Shown here piece by piece: positions 1 to 11,088 of a stretch of 64,000 bases of DNA. The notes beneath the pieces are model-generated. The model did no database searches. It was not told where the DNA came from and saw only the letters and a program-made list of their open reading frames with translations. The translations under genes and the position numbers were made by a program. This DNA is from Exophiala sp. HKRS030. Taxonomy: Eukaryota; Ascomycota; Eurotiomycetes; Chaetothyriales; Herpotrichiellaceae. Positions within the stretch are counted from its first letter, which is position 1. Each line of letters starts with the position of its first letter. The DNA is taken from positions 186,001 to 250,000 of the forward strand of contig JAHWDD010000002.1 in the NCBI GenBank assembly GCA_023897205.1, read 5' to 3'.

Positions 1-173
1 TCTAAGAAGGTCCGTGCCTTGCCACTAAGCCACCCCGCGTCAGCTAGCCACACGTTCTCGAAATATGTCGGGGTACCACCCAAGTTTACTACCTTGTTGT
101 CTTGGACGGCGAGGACAGTAGGTAGTATCGCTGCTACCAATATGGTGACGATATACCACTGAGGACAAGACAT
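1..173 (-). CDS. 5' end of a secreted protein (cut by window edge)
   Basis: Reading leftward from an ATG at 173, the frame stays open for 57 codons to the window edge. The first ~22 residues form a typical secretion signal: a short polar start, then a hydrophobic run (IVTILVAAILPTVLA), with likely cleavage after ALA-like residues. The mature part that is visible (starting VQDNKVVNLGG) does not let me name a family. Its neighbours at 885-1082 and 2133-4298 are also predicted secreted proteins on the same strand. Only the start is present, so length, introns and function cannot be judged. Confidence 0.5.
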   Translation of the reverse strand, partial: MSCPQWYIVTILVAAILPTVLAVQDNKVVNLGGTPTYFENVWLADAGWLSGKARTFL

Positions 174-884
174 GATGCTTCAAAATCCAAAAATAGCTCT
201 CTCTTCATGAATGGTGAGTAGTTGATCATTTTCTCCTTCACAGTATTATCCATAGATTTGTCTCAGACTGTATTTGTATATGGTTACTACGACAAACGGG
301 CTCGAGCCTTCAAGTTGTAGTACCAAAAAAATAGTGTTGTCGCGACAACAAAACACTAGGTAGTATTTCTCCCTTTACTCTGCACAGCCCTGTCAAAGTA
401 TGGTAAAAGGATTCTAAATTACGTGCAGAAATGGCTTGCGCCCATGACGAATCCTCACCGTGTGTGACAGTATTCTTATCCTCGGAGAATATACAAGCAT
501 CATTCCCTGGTACAACCCTCTCTGTCTCACGCACACTGTTCCTTTCCTGCGCTGTCAGTCCTGGCGCACTGTTGATAGCTTGTTTCCTCATAGGTACAAG
601 TCTAGCTTCAGAGGATTAGACAATCACTAAGAAGAAATTCCCTTCATGCTAACGTCCTGTATTGTTATAAAATGCGCTATTTACTCCTTCTTACCAATAC
701 AATCAGATTCAAAACTCCAGTTAACAGTGTAACCTCACAATGTCATCACCAACAGTTATTCCGACTTTATTCCTTTCTTCCCTCTCTAGTATCTGTGCAA
801 CTGCTTGATGGCACGATAGGTACAAGGCAGAAGAAGACCCAAAAATCAGAGGTGCTTTGATGTCAAGAAGGAGAATGGCCAGTC
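174..884. other. Intergenic, no gene seen
   Basis: Short open frames occur on both strands (for example 431-619 plus and 310-591 minus), but none shows a domain, signal peptide or convincing coding character. The stretch would contain the promoter of the minus-strand gene starting at 173 and the 3' end of the gene at 885-1082. Confidence 0.4.
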
Positions 885-1082
885 TCAACAGTCGCACTCT
901 ACCGGTGGATTACACTGTGACCCACTCCAAGAATCGACATTGACACAATTCCAGTAATCGGTGCAGAGATCGTCGCAGCTCTCGACGTCGTCGGAATCTC
1001 GCGCAAGGAGTATACCCCGGCCCGAGACGATGCCCATGCCCATAAACAGCAGAATTGTAGAGACGAGAATCTGGAGACGCAT
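885..1082 (-). CDS. Small secreted cysteine-rich protein
   Basis: A 65-residue protein starting at the ATG at 1082; the open frame extends further upstream but this methionine begins a clean signal peptide (MRLQILVSTILLFMGMGIVS). The mature ~45 residues are acidic and carry six cysteines (ESC, DLC, WNC, SQC, VEC, DC), enough for three disulfides. It has the size and make-up of small secreted cysteine-rich proteins, which in fungi include effectors, antimicrobial peptides and many of unknown role. No family is recognised. A TATA-like element lies upstream at 1278-1286. An undetected intron is possible. Confidence 0.5.
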   Translation of the reverse strand: MRLQILVSTILLFMGMGIVSGRGILLARDSDDVESCDDLCTDYWNCVNVDSWSGSQCNPPVECDC

Positions 1083-2132
1083 TTTTTGGTCTGTGTGATG
1101 TTTAACGGGTGTGATATAAATCGAATGACACGTCTCTTGACCTTGTCTGTGGGTCCTCAAACGACGATGTCGATGGCGATGTAATAAGATGTGGAGCAGC
1201 AACTTCTGGGCGAGGACGGCTTTTTTCTGTTGCGGTGTTGACCCGGGGATTGAAGTAGGTAAGTTGAAAGGTGATGCTTTTATATAGTGATGTGTCAGAA
1301 TTAAACAGGACTTTAGGTTGACACTGACACTTCCTAGTATGGAAGACGGAGGTGAATGCTTATTATATGCACGTATACTCCGTACTGACCTCATCAACAG
1401 TAAATTTGCTACCAAGTCTTCTACTATATTTTTCTATCGGCCGTTCTGGGCACTACAATCTTCCTTCAAATGTGGCGGTGCTCGAAAGCGCGGGCTTTAA
1501 CCGAAGTTTATCTAACTCTACAGTATTATCGTCCCAGATTGGGTTGATTCAGGTCCCGTGCACGAGTCTGGATGGTACGGGTAGAGGTCGATTAGGGTCG
1601 TATTTGTCATAAATTTTCAGGAATAAGGTGGACGCACGGATACCGTGAAGAGTAGCCGTCCAAGAGTGCGTCACGGGGACAGCAGACTGCGCTGTCTCAA
1701 GTCTCAAAGTAGGACAGCTTGATCCCTAAACCAAGGTATGAATGACGGCGAAACAATAGTTGAGGGCTACATAGGTGGATCAAAGCAGTTGAAATAGATG
1801 TCGAATCACTCGTCTCTCAGGACGTGCCCTCCAGTGTAGACAATTCGCGGTCCAGTTCTTGGGAAACACCGTGTCCAGTGCAGCGACGATAGTAATCTGC
1901 CCAACTAGACGATAAGCGTGCGGACTCAAAGCCCTTTCACCGGGGAAAGAGAGCAGAGATCGTTGTCTACACTGAGGTCCGGAAGTCAGGGAAGGGTCAC
2001 TACATACTGATATATTCTCTACCCTACATTATCTCAATACTCAATACTCTTTCTCCTTGGCACATCTTATGCCGTGATTGTATTCTATCATCACTTTCTT
2101 GTCACAGCATCAACACTGTCTGAGATCGTCAT
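1083..2132. other. Intergenic, no gene seen
   Basis: Holds the upstream region of the small secreted protein and the 3' flank of the alkaline phosphatase gene. One copy of the intergenic nonamer TACTCCGTA lies at 1376-1384. Nothing else is recognised. Confidence 0.4.
1278..1286 (-). promoter_or_regulatory. TATA-like element
   Basis: On the minus strand this reads TATATAAAA, about 195 bp upstream of the ATG of the small cysteine-rich protein. Assignment as its TATA box is inference. Confidence 0.35.
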
Positions 2133-4298
2133 CTAGGACGAAGGACTGGTTCGACTCAAGCCGAGGCATTCAGCCATGCCGAAAAATATATCAACGTTGC
2201 CATACACACCCCCGAATCTTTCCTGACAAGGTCCACGAGTGAATACTGGAACATCAGTAAGGGAGTGCACGCCTTGGTCGGCCTGTGAGAAAAAATTTCG
2301 TTAGTCATAATAGCTACATAGATACTGCAGGAGAGGAAATGGCTCACCGAGACAGGAAGAGTTCCATTGACAATGAATCCAGTGACAGCATCGACATAGT
2401 TGACGAAAAAATCTTCGTTATCAAAGCCAGTGATGTTCAGTGCCGGAAGACGAGGTCCCTTCTTGTGAACTTGATAGTTCTCCCTATGGTCAGGGTTGGC
2501 ACCGAGCCCGGAGAACAAAGTGTATCTGGGGTCCCAATTGGCAGGGAAATTGACACCGGGACCGTAGACGAGGTTCTGGTCACTGCCGATAGGGGCTGAT
2601 CGATTGGCCACCAGATATTGAGAGAGGCCAGACTCTTGGTAAGTACCGATGGCTCCTCGCTTGTCACGATCATTGTGTTGAGCGTTGAGGAATTTGGTGT
2701 CGACACTACCCATGACGTCAAACCCGTGTCCGTGATCAGCAGTGACGAGGACAAGAGTGTTGTTCAGCTCGCCAATGGACTCGAGATAAGCGAACGTGGC
2801 CTTGATGGTATCATCGAGTTCGAGGAGCTCACCAAGAGCCCGATCGTAATCCAATGTATGCATTTGTTTGTCGATGCTAGCCGCTTCGGACATCAGGAAG
2901 AAGCCGTCTTCTTGGTGACGAGTGTGCAAAATCTCGAGAGCCTTGAGTGTCATCTCTTTGAGTCCCGGCTGGTCAGTGGCGGAAGAGTTGGACCCATCTG
3001 GCGCGGTTTTGGGCTTGTCCACGTTCTCTGGGTAGACATTTCGATCGAGCCATTTGGCCATGTTGCTGACCGAGAAAATACCCAATGTCTTGGAGGAGTT
3101 GGAAGAGGCCTGCAAGGCAGTGTTGTTCAGGACAACCGAGTAGTTTTTCTTCGCAAACTCAGCATAGTAGTCTTTACCCTGGAAAGATCCTTTCCCTGGG
3201 TAGAACTGTTCAGCGCCACCCCCGAAGAGCACGTCAGGGCCCGTCCAGTTCGTCCAAGTGTAGTTGGTAATTCCATTGAGGTAAGAATCAATCACGGCGC
3301 CATATTGACCACGGTCACGAGTATGGGCAGTCAGTGCCGCAGGTGTAGCATCTGCAATGAAGGCTGTCGAGACGATACCCACACCGCCTTTCCAGAGTCG
3401 GTGGAACATCTCGGCGATAGTCTCGACCTTAGGATCATCAAATGGCGTCTTGGAACTGTCCGCATAGACACCCAAGGCGTTTACAGTGGACTTGTGGCCG
3501 GTGTAGAGTGCTGTTGCAGAGTTGGCACTATCAGTAATGAACGAGTCCAATGAATGGGTCATCTGGTGACCCAAGACTGGAAACGTGTCCATGGCCATCT
3601 TGGTCTGATATTTGCCGTTGATCTGTTGATGTGCAATCAATCGAGCAGCTGTGATCATGTTGGTTGTCATGCCGTCGCCCTATGATTTGTCAGACAGTTG
3701 TAGATAGATGGTCGGCGAAAGCAGACCCAGGCACAACGGGACCGGATCTGAGGGAGCGAGTTGCACTTACAATGAACATGACGATATTCTTGGCCTTCCT
3801 TTGAGGAGCGACATCTCGGACCGTCCAGTTGGCATAGGTTTGCGACCCGTTGCGGTAGTTGAGAGTAGCAATGTAGTTACCCGGTTCATACAACGCAACC
3901 CGCCTGTACGCCTTGGCCGCAACCTTGACCATAGAAGGAGTGTGGGCAGCCTTTGCGAAGAGGTCCTCGTACCACGTAAAGTTCCAAGTTTCGAGCTTGG
4001 GTTCGTCAACGTTGAAAAAACTTGCTGCCGGCTTTGGCTTGTCCCCGTCCTTTGCAACAGTCAAAGTGAAGTTGGTGTCAGGGGTGCTGTAACCTGGAAC
4101 CACCTCACTGCCATTGACGGGAGCATGAACCTCGACACGAATGTCGAAGTATTGGCCTGGAAGGAAATCCACTTGGTCTGGAGGAAGAATACATCCCAAG
4201 CTGGGACAGGAGCCAAGTCTCTGGTATGTCTGAGCGCTACACTGGGTGCACAAGGCACCAAGCAGTAGAGCCGCCTTTAGTCCAAAGTGAGTTTTCAT
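2133..4298 (-). CDS. Secreted alkaline phosphatase
   Basis: Hydrolyses phosphate monoesters outside the cell or in the secretory pathway. Three exons on the minus strand: 4298-3771, 3680-2348, 2283-2133; both introns (3681-3770, 2284-2347) have GT...AG ends and keep frame. The protein is about 670 residues. Visible features are a signal peptide (MKTHFGLKAALLLGALCTQC...), an N-terminal ~150-residue fungal extension, the metal-binding GDGM at the first splice junction, the phosphoserine motif TDSANSATA, the SEAASIDKQMH metal site, and ADHGHGFD. The last exon encodes the family's closing block GVHSLTDVPVF...GPCQE...MAECLGL. Start chosen at the methionine of the signal peptide, not the in-frame ATG 48 bp upstream. 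N-glycosylation sequons are numerous, as expected for a secreted enzyme. Confidence 0.93.
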
Positions 4299-5773
4299 GG
4301 TGCCACTGTACCGACGTTCGGTTTCAAATGCAATCTTCGAGCTCAAGAAGAGACTGCAAGCGAATGAAGAAGTAGAGAGGAAGCTCTGGCATTCTTGTAG
4401 CTTCCACGCCTTGTCTCCAAAGACATCTTCCGCCAGTCAAACCATTCAACTGCTGACGAGTTCCGATGGTTACATCCTGGTGATTCGGATCGAAAAGGCA
4501 CCTTCACAATACCCTCGTGGCTTTATCAAGCTTTGCCCAGTCTCGCAGCGGCCCATAGAGAACAGGTGTTTGACGTTGAAGCCAGCCTTGTTTGAGCAGG
4601 AGGAGCTCATAGCGGAATGATGCCAAGGACGCCGGAGAGTTGCCAAGACCTGGGTAGGCACAACAAGCTCTATCCTCCAATCAAGCCACCCACGTTGGCA
4701 GCGAGAGTGCATTCCCGACATCGTCGCCATTTGACACAGATGAAGTATGCCGAGACATAGGAACTCAAGGCAAATGCTATCGGCTCAGGCGTGCTTTTCA
4801 GTCAGGTCATCATTGGATGGCAGAGTCCATCGAGCGGAATATTCGACGGCATGAGTGGAAAGTGGTTTTCTCGAGTATCTCATCATCAAAGCATCATCAA
4901 GAGGATAGCGTGAAATAGATTCCAGTCCGAGAGATACAGCGATCTCCACGTACAGAATCACCCAGCACGTGGTGGACCGACATAGCCTCCAAAGGTATGG
5001 AAGAAGCTCCGACCTCGCTTGTCATTGTCCATATACTCCACTCTATGAATATCGATATGCAACGCATCTGATCAGCTGCCTCGGGTTCCTGGTTGCAATC
5101 TGGTAGCATCGCTGGAGCTGGAAATGTCCACCATACCTCGCGAATCCAGGTTAGTGTGGCCTAGACCATGTACGAATGTCTCAACAGCGCACAGTGCAAC
5201 AAGTGAAGTCGACCAACGTACACGTTCTCGGCAAGCACGAAATCAGTGGAATGTCGCTCATAGTTGCCAGAAAAAGCCCACGAGCAAAGGATCAATTGAC
5301 GCTCAACATAAACATACAGCAAGATAACCATACCTGAGCTGAGCACATGCTTCAAAGCCTACCTGTTCGCTCGCTGGGACCATCTCAATGTCATCCATGA
5401 ATGCAGTTCCAGCGCTGTATACAGCCAGCCAGCTTCGTCCAAAGTTGTCGATTTGATGTTCACGTGGCACTTGTGAGCTTAAACTGACAATTGTATTCAC
5501 TCTCTTTCGCACAGTACTTTTGTTTCTTGATTCGCACTGGCTGATTACCTTCAGCCCGAAATGGGGTAACTAAGCAATGTGCGAGAGCGCTCGCTCAGGT
5601 TCGGGCTGTAGGTGTAGACTGCATGTGAGGACCTCGACGAACAGTTGCGGGTTGGTCAGAGACAAACACAAAGACAAAGTTCGCGAAGAGGGCGAGTTCG
5701 AGAAGGAGTCGACACTTTGATTTTGAAAGTAAAGGGTAACCATTGGACTGAAAGGGTTGCTGACAACTAGAAA

Positions 5774-5796
5774 TGGTGGTGGTGGTAGTGGTGGTG
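5774..5796. repeat. (TGG)n microsatellite
   Basis: Seven TGG-type triplets with one interruption (TAG), followed by a T run. Low-complexity, non-coding. Confidence 0.8.
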
Positions 5797-5905
5797 TTTT
5801 TTCTTAGTTGTTCAATGTTGTTGCGCAGTTGTCCATGTCGCGCGGGGTAAAAAGTCAAGAAATGAGGAAGGAGTCATCACCACCACTTCTTATCGTACTG
5901 TAGAC

Positions 5906-5929
5906 TGCGATAAATCTTGCGATAAATCT
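5906..5929 (+). repeat. Tandem 12-bp repeat with GATA cores
   Basis: TGCGATAAATCT occurs twice head to tail without a mismatch. Each copy holds GATAA, the core recognised by fungal GATA factors. It lies ~0.9 kb upstream of the GH43 start. A regulatory role is inference. Confidence 0.5.
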
Positions 5930-6832
5930 TCAACACAATAAACCCCCCTGTCACCCACCGACCACTCACCATCCATGAACTCGAGGGACATGCAACCACA
6001 AAAATAAGCTACTGAATAAAGCAGTAAGCGAGAGGCTTTTCAAGCTTATCCTACTCGCGCCAACCAATGCCGAGTCATCAGATCTTCCTCAAACTGTCCA
6101 TCTTCAGAGATCTCTCTTCTCCCTTTTCTCGTATGCTACGAGTATGAGGACAGAACAAGGAATCTTGCTGTACGTGATATACCTATAAATCCTAGGATGA
6201 TCGTCAGCTTATCCTCTCAATCATGCGACACTATTGCACGTACCGCAGTCATCCGCAACCGAAGAGGAAATGGAGGAGTGAGCGAAAAAGTCTGTGCCCT
6301 GGAGCCTTTGTCAGGGTCTGGCCCGTCCGCCCTCGCCGTCCAGGTCCATTCCACCATTGGTATGCAGCATTATTGACTCTGGCGTGAACGATTGACTCTA
6401 TTCTGGGTGAGCTTGGTTTGGCGCTACCTTCCTCGGTTTCAAACTCTTGTTCGTCGCGGGCCATTGAGCCTCGTCCTATTCGACCACCCGACCCAATGGT
6501 GGCATTTTTTCCACGGCATGCTTGCCACCCCCTATGGCTTGTCTAAGGGCATGTTTTCCCACACTGAACGGCCAGCATTCCCATGGCCGACCCTACTCTC
6601 GTTGAAAAAGGCCTGCAGCTATCGCCGTTCTTGTGGGGACTGTCCCGTACAAGTCTGGTCAACGGCTGAAAAGTGAAGATCCCGAACCAACTGAGACAAG
6701 ATGGGGACTACGATGCATCCCTCATCGAGTACTACCACCCTCTTGGAAGATGCCAAAGACATCAAATGGATCCAAAAGCCCAGCTATTCTTCTGTTCAAT
6801 CTTTTTCTCGGCGTGTTCGTACTCTTCTCATC

Positions 6833-7924
6833 ATGTTGCTGCTGTCTTTCGTTTTTCTTACGGCCCTGGTGTTAGCCCTGGCCGCGCCCCAACACAAACG
6901 GCAGGTCACCGGTCCGGTTATTGGCTCTAACTTCCAGGACCCGTCCGTGGTTCAATTGGCCGATGGGAGCTGGATGGCCTATGCTGGTGTCAATGGGAAC
7001 CCAGCCGGCATTAATGTTCTGATTGCAACTTCGACCGACTTTTCCACATGGACGGTTCGAGACGGCTGGGACGCTTTGCCCAGCCTGCCATCATGGGCTG
7101 CATCACCGCCTCACGTTTGGGCTCCTGATGTGACACAACTGGTATGTGCTCATATTTTCTCATAAGCGAAGCGTAGCTTGAGAGGATTTTTAACTTTGGA
7201 TCGACAGGGGAATGGCAATTTTGTGCTTTACTATTCGGTCTCCATGGCCGAAAGCCCGGGAAAGCACTGTGTCGCAGCAGCCATCGCTTCAAACCCAGAA
7301 GGACCATTTACACCAGTCCAGACACCACTGTCCTGTGACTTGAATGCCGGCGGGGCCATCGATGCGGATGGTTTTCAGGATCCCATCACGAGTCGCCAAT
7401 ATGTCATCTACAAGGTCGATGGCAATTCGGTCGGCAATGGAGGTGCTTGCGCAAACAGCGTCAACCCCATCGCCCCGACGCCGCTGGTTTTGCAAGAAGT
7501 AAACCCCAATGACGGTTACTCCTTCATCGGCACTCCACTCGCTGTCCTGCTGAATGATTCGGACGATGGACCGAATATTGAGGCTCCCTCATTAACCTAC
7601 GACGCGTCGTCGGGGACTTATATTCTCTTCTACAGCTCTCAATGCTTCACCACAACTCCCTACAACATCCGTTATGCCACGAGCAAAAGCATCACCGGAC
7701 CTTATACGAAGCAACCCAATTCGTTTCTGCAAACTGGCAGTACCCCAGCGCAGGTGTATATTCCCGGCGGCATTGACATTACACAGGATGGTAAATTGGC
7801 GGTATTTCATGGCGATCTGAACATGGGTTGGTTTCAGAACGATGGCAGCAAAAGGGTGCGCGCTATGTACGCGATGGCTCTTCAGGTAAATGGCGGAAAC
7901 GCAAGGGTAGGACGACTATATTGA
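6833..7924 (+). CDS. Secreted glycoside hydrolase family 43 enzyme
   Basis: A predicted arabinan/xylan-side-chain hydrolase acting outside the cell. Exons 6833-7141 and 7208-7924 (GT...AG intron 7142-7207) give 341 residues. A signal peptide (MLLLSFVFLTALVLALA) is followed by a dibasic HKR. GH43 five-bladed propeller hallmarks are visible: the catalytic-base Asp in NFQDPSVV (~36), the HVWAPDV block, the pKa-modulating Asp in IDADGFQDP, and the acid Glu in PNIEAPS, then YNIRYATSKSITGPY. The frame stays open to an ATG at 6701, which would add 44 residues before the hydrophobic segment; 6833 is preferred because it puts the signal peptide at the N terminus. Exact substrate cannot be told from sequence. 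Confidence 0.88.
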
Positions 7925-8784
7925 TTTTGAGGTTGAAACCGGGATTTAAAGGGAGGCGCACCCTGGTTCTAGATATAGATACTACGAAGATATGATAATA
8001 CATAATCTGTCGATTATATTTTATGAGTCCCATTGATCCTTTTTTCAACGTCTTGGATAGTAGTACCAGTGCGAACCACAACCCATCACTGTGCGTGATT
8101 AAATAAGCGATGCTAAGTATTCACCTTATGTCTTCCGCCACACTTTAGAAACATTGACCACCACTTGATATGTACCCTTCCAACCAAAGCAGGATCTGGT
8201 GTCCGACAAGAGCGAGAATAATGGCATTATTATTGTTGAATGCACCGTTGGCCTTGTTCAACACGATCTTCAGGAAAGTCTTTCCATTCTTTTCAATTGG
8301 AGGATATTTGTTCCGAAGCGTTGTGTATCCATCAGCACGCCCCCATCCGTCCATCCACTGACGTCGCCAACAACTGTCGGCCTGTGTTTTCCAGTCACTC
8401 ATGTCGCAACTCCATCCATTTGTCTTGAATGTCTCACGCAGACTTTTCCTCCCTCTGAACCTCTCAGTACGCATGACTGAATTCATTTCGCGTCCACTCA
8501 ATCATCTAATACGGGGTGTTGCTTGCTGATGGAGAGACGCTGTTTCAGTTGCCAGGGGACAGTTGTAGAACATCGAATATCCTCAATCAACCATCATCAT
8601 TCCCGCTGACACTCTGGGACGTTCCTTACAATATGCCTTGACGTCTGTGAGTTCTTGATATTTTTCTCGTCTTGGAAAATTTTGTTCTGTCTCTCCAAAG
8701 CCCATCTGAAGAAAGACATACGAATTTCCCGATAGCACGCATCGATCCGCATGCCGTCTTGTTCTTTCGAGCCCATCCAGAAAA
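7925..8784. other. Intergenic, no gene seen
   Basis: 3' flank of the GH43 gene and promoter of the aquaglyceroporin gene. A 118-codon minus-strand frame (8145-8501) was judged chance. Confidence 0.4.
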
Positions 8785-10647
8785 ATGTCCTTTCACAGTC
8801 CCTTCGACATAACCAGCCAAGCTTCACATGGCCATGAACTTGGTCGACAACCGTCAGCGCCCCGGACCATCAGTGCGCCATACAACCTTGCCGGGCCTCG
8901 AGCCTCCCCCGAACCTGAAAGGCAGCAGACTCGAAGTGGTCAGGAGGGGACCAGTTGCGTCAGTCGAGAATATCACGAGCACGACCCGCATCATGCAGAG
9001 TATACGAAGCAACCCATCTGGGGATTTGCAGCACCTCTCCCCCGCGTCAAACGTCCAGGGATGGAGTCGAGACGAACACGTACAGGTTATCACGAACAAA
9101 CATCCTCCAGCAATAGAACCCAAGCCCATCGTCACCCGACTGACCAGCTATCCGTTCAGCCATCGGCCCCGAGTGGTACGGAAGCAGCTCCCCAGGTCGG
9201 AGTCACGCCAGAAAGGAACGACAAAGATCACGAGCAGAAAGCTCGTCCCGTCGCAGAACAACATCCCGATCTTCTGCGTCGAGCTACCACCGCTGGACTT
9301 TCCACCTACCACCCCGACGGACAGGATCACTCTTCGACGCTGAAGCCGGTAGAATCTATACAACTGCGGCCGAGTCGACGGACGCAGGACCTCGCCAACG
9401 AGCACATCAGCGCACAGGATCAGGTCACCCCGTTCAGCAGTTCCGTGGTGCGTGGTCGACCGAGCCACGGTCACCAGATGGCGGTTCTTCAAGGGCTGCA
9501 TTCTACACCAAGCGTGGCACATCGCCGGGATCAAGATCCGATTTCGAGACAGACCAAGTCACAATTGAGTGAAGCCGAAGTCGAAGCTGCCCGCGGACGC
9601 TTGCAAGAACTGGCCGACACCGCAGAGCACGAGCCAGGAGTACATCAGACTTCGCCAAATATCAACTGGGAAGAGTTCCAGCAGCCAGAAGAAGATGAGG
9701 CCGATCGCGACTCCCAGCTGCAAAAGCCTCCAGATCCGCCGTACTACAATCTCTGGGGCAAGTGCCGCAATCCTCTGCGACAGCCATTTGCAGAGTTTCT
9801 GGGCACCTTGGTCTTTATGACCATCGGCCTCTGTGGCAGTATAGTGCGTACGACGGCGCCGGACGACTATGGCAACCTCCTCACGGCCTACCTCGCCTGG
9901 GGTCTCGGTGTGATGATAGGCATCTACATCGCCGGGGGAGTGTCCGGTGGCCACCTGAACCCGGCACTCTCCCTCATGCTCTCAGTGTTCCGCGGGTTCC
10001 CCTGGAGTTTGTGCTGGCAGTATATCCTGGCGCAGATACTGGGAGCTCTCGCCGCGTCCGGGATCGTGTACGGACTCTACAAGGACGCCATCGAGCAGTA
10101 CGCGTCCGCGGACGTCACACGAGTCGGCCCGGCCTTCTGGACGGCGCCTCGGCAGGACCTGAGCAAGGCCGCCGCCTTCTTCACCGAGTTCACCGCCACC
10201 GCCATCGCATCCGGGTCGGTCCTCGCCCTCGGGGACGACACCAACTCGCCCCCCGGCGCGGGCATGCACGCCTTCATCATCGGCCTCCTCACGTCAGCCT
10301 TGTGCATGGCGTTCTCGTACAACACGGGGACCGCGCTCAATCCCGCACGGGACCTGGGCCCCAGACTGGTGACGTGGATGGCAGGGTTCAGCACCGAAGT
10401 GTTTACTTTGTTTGACTGGTGGTGGATTTGGGGCCCCTGGGTAGGGACGATCACGGGCGCGCTGTTCGGGGCTTTTGTCTATGACTTGCTCATTTTCCTC
10501 GGTGGCGAGAGTCCTGTCAATTACCCCACACAATTCGAGCTTCGTGATCGGATTAGCTCTTGGAAAGATCGAAGGACCGCGTCGAGGATGGGAAGAGGAA
10601 AGGATATTCAGGACAAGATCAATCAGAAGATAGAGACCATAGCTTAA
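8785..10647 (+). CDS. Aquaglyceroporin with long N-terminal tail
   Basis: A plasma-membrane channel of the MIP family for glycerol and related small solutes. Single exon, 620 residues. Residues 1-~325 are hydrophilic and rich in Ser, Pro, Gln and His, with no domain. The channel starts near NPLRQPFAEFLG (~328) and has six membrane helices. Both pore half-helix motifs are canonical: GHLNPALS (~392) and TALNPARDLGPR (~519). The Asp directly after NPAR is the mark of aquaglyceroporins rather than water-only channels. The short charged C-tail ends KINQKIETIA. The long N-tail resembles the S. cerevisiae Yfl054c/Fps1 group, where such tails gate transport; the canonical NPA boxes are unlike Fps1 itself. 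GC content is high in the channel part, which creates long shadow frames. Confidence 0.93.
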   Translation: MSFHSPFDITSQASHGHELGRQPSAPRTISAPYNLAGPRASPEPERQQTRSGQEGTSCVSREYHEHDPHHAEYTKQPIWGFAAPLPRVKRPGMESRRTRTGYHEQTSSSNRTQAHRHPTDQLSVQPSAPSGTEAAPQVGVTPERNDKDHEQKARPVAEQHPDLLRRATTAGLSTYHPDGQDHSSTLKPVESIQLRPSRRTQDLANEHISAQDQVTPFSSSVVRGRPSHGHQMAVLQGLHSTPSVAHRRDQDPISRQTKSQLSEAEVEAARGRLQELADTAEHEPGVHQTSPNINWEEFQQPEEDEADRDSQLQKPPDPPYYNLWGKCRNPLRQPFAEFLGTLVFMTIGLCGSIVRTTAPDDYGNLLTAYLAWGLGVMIGIYIAGGVSGGHLNPALSLMLSVFRGFPWSLCWQYILAQILGALAASGIVYGLYKDAIEQYASADVTRVGPAFWTAPRQDLSKAAAFFTEFTATAIASGSVLALGDDTNSPPGAGMHAFIIGLLTSALCMAFSYNTGTALNPARDLGPRLVTWMAGFSTEVFTLFDWWWIWGPWVGTITGALFGAFVYDLLIFLGGESPVNYPTQFELRDRISSWKDRRTASRMGRGKDIQDKINQKIETIA

Positions 10648-11088
10648 TATGAGTCGCCGTGAGAAAGCAAGCCAAAGCACGAAGTCTGGGCATTTCTCCC
10701 CATGATAAAATTGTTCTAAAATCGTCAGTCGTGATATATGCGACGAGGCTGCGACAGTGCACAAAAGTGATTTCGATGATCAATTAACCCCCATACACGC
10801 ATTACTGGGCAATAGAGCAAAAATCCGCTTCTGAAAGGCAGCATGAGTCACTGCATACTTACTTCCAAGGCAAGACGAAGACTTGGCCAGGATAATTGGT
10901 CAGTGCATGCATGGGCAGACGAAGACTCGCTGGTGGCCTGGTCCCGTCAGTTACGGCCGTTGCGGCTGCTGGGGCCGTCCACATTTCTTTGGGCTGAATA
11001 AGTACGTATGTAAACCAGCAGACGCAGGACTCTTGTCATTTACAGAAACACCGTAAGACGATCTGGCACTCCTTGGACAAGAATAAAA
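10648..11088. other. Intergenic, no gene seen
   Basis: 3' flank of the aquaglyceroporin gene and upstream region of the bZIP gene. No motif stood out. Confidence 0.4.

Larger units (their letters stand above)
4299..6832. other. 2.5-kb gene-poor interval
   Basis: Between the divergent phosphatase and GH43 genes. Only short, unconvincing frames occur. It contains a TGG-rich microsatellite (5774-5796) and a perfect tandem 12-mer with GATA cores (5906-5929). A small gene with several short exons could be missed by eye. Confidence 0.4.

Noticed and set aside
2618..3553. 311-codon plus-strand frame
   Set aside because: Antisense to the alkaline phosphatase, whose motifs are clear; a codon-bias shadow.
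8145..8501. 118-codon minus-strand frame
   Set aside because: No signal peptide, domain or neighbour logic; low-complexity Asn run; likely chance.
9762..10415. 217-codon plus-strand frame in the aquaglyceroporin
   Set aside because: Arg/His/Gly-rich out-of-frame reading of the GC-rich channel region.
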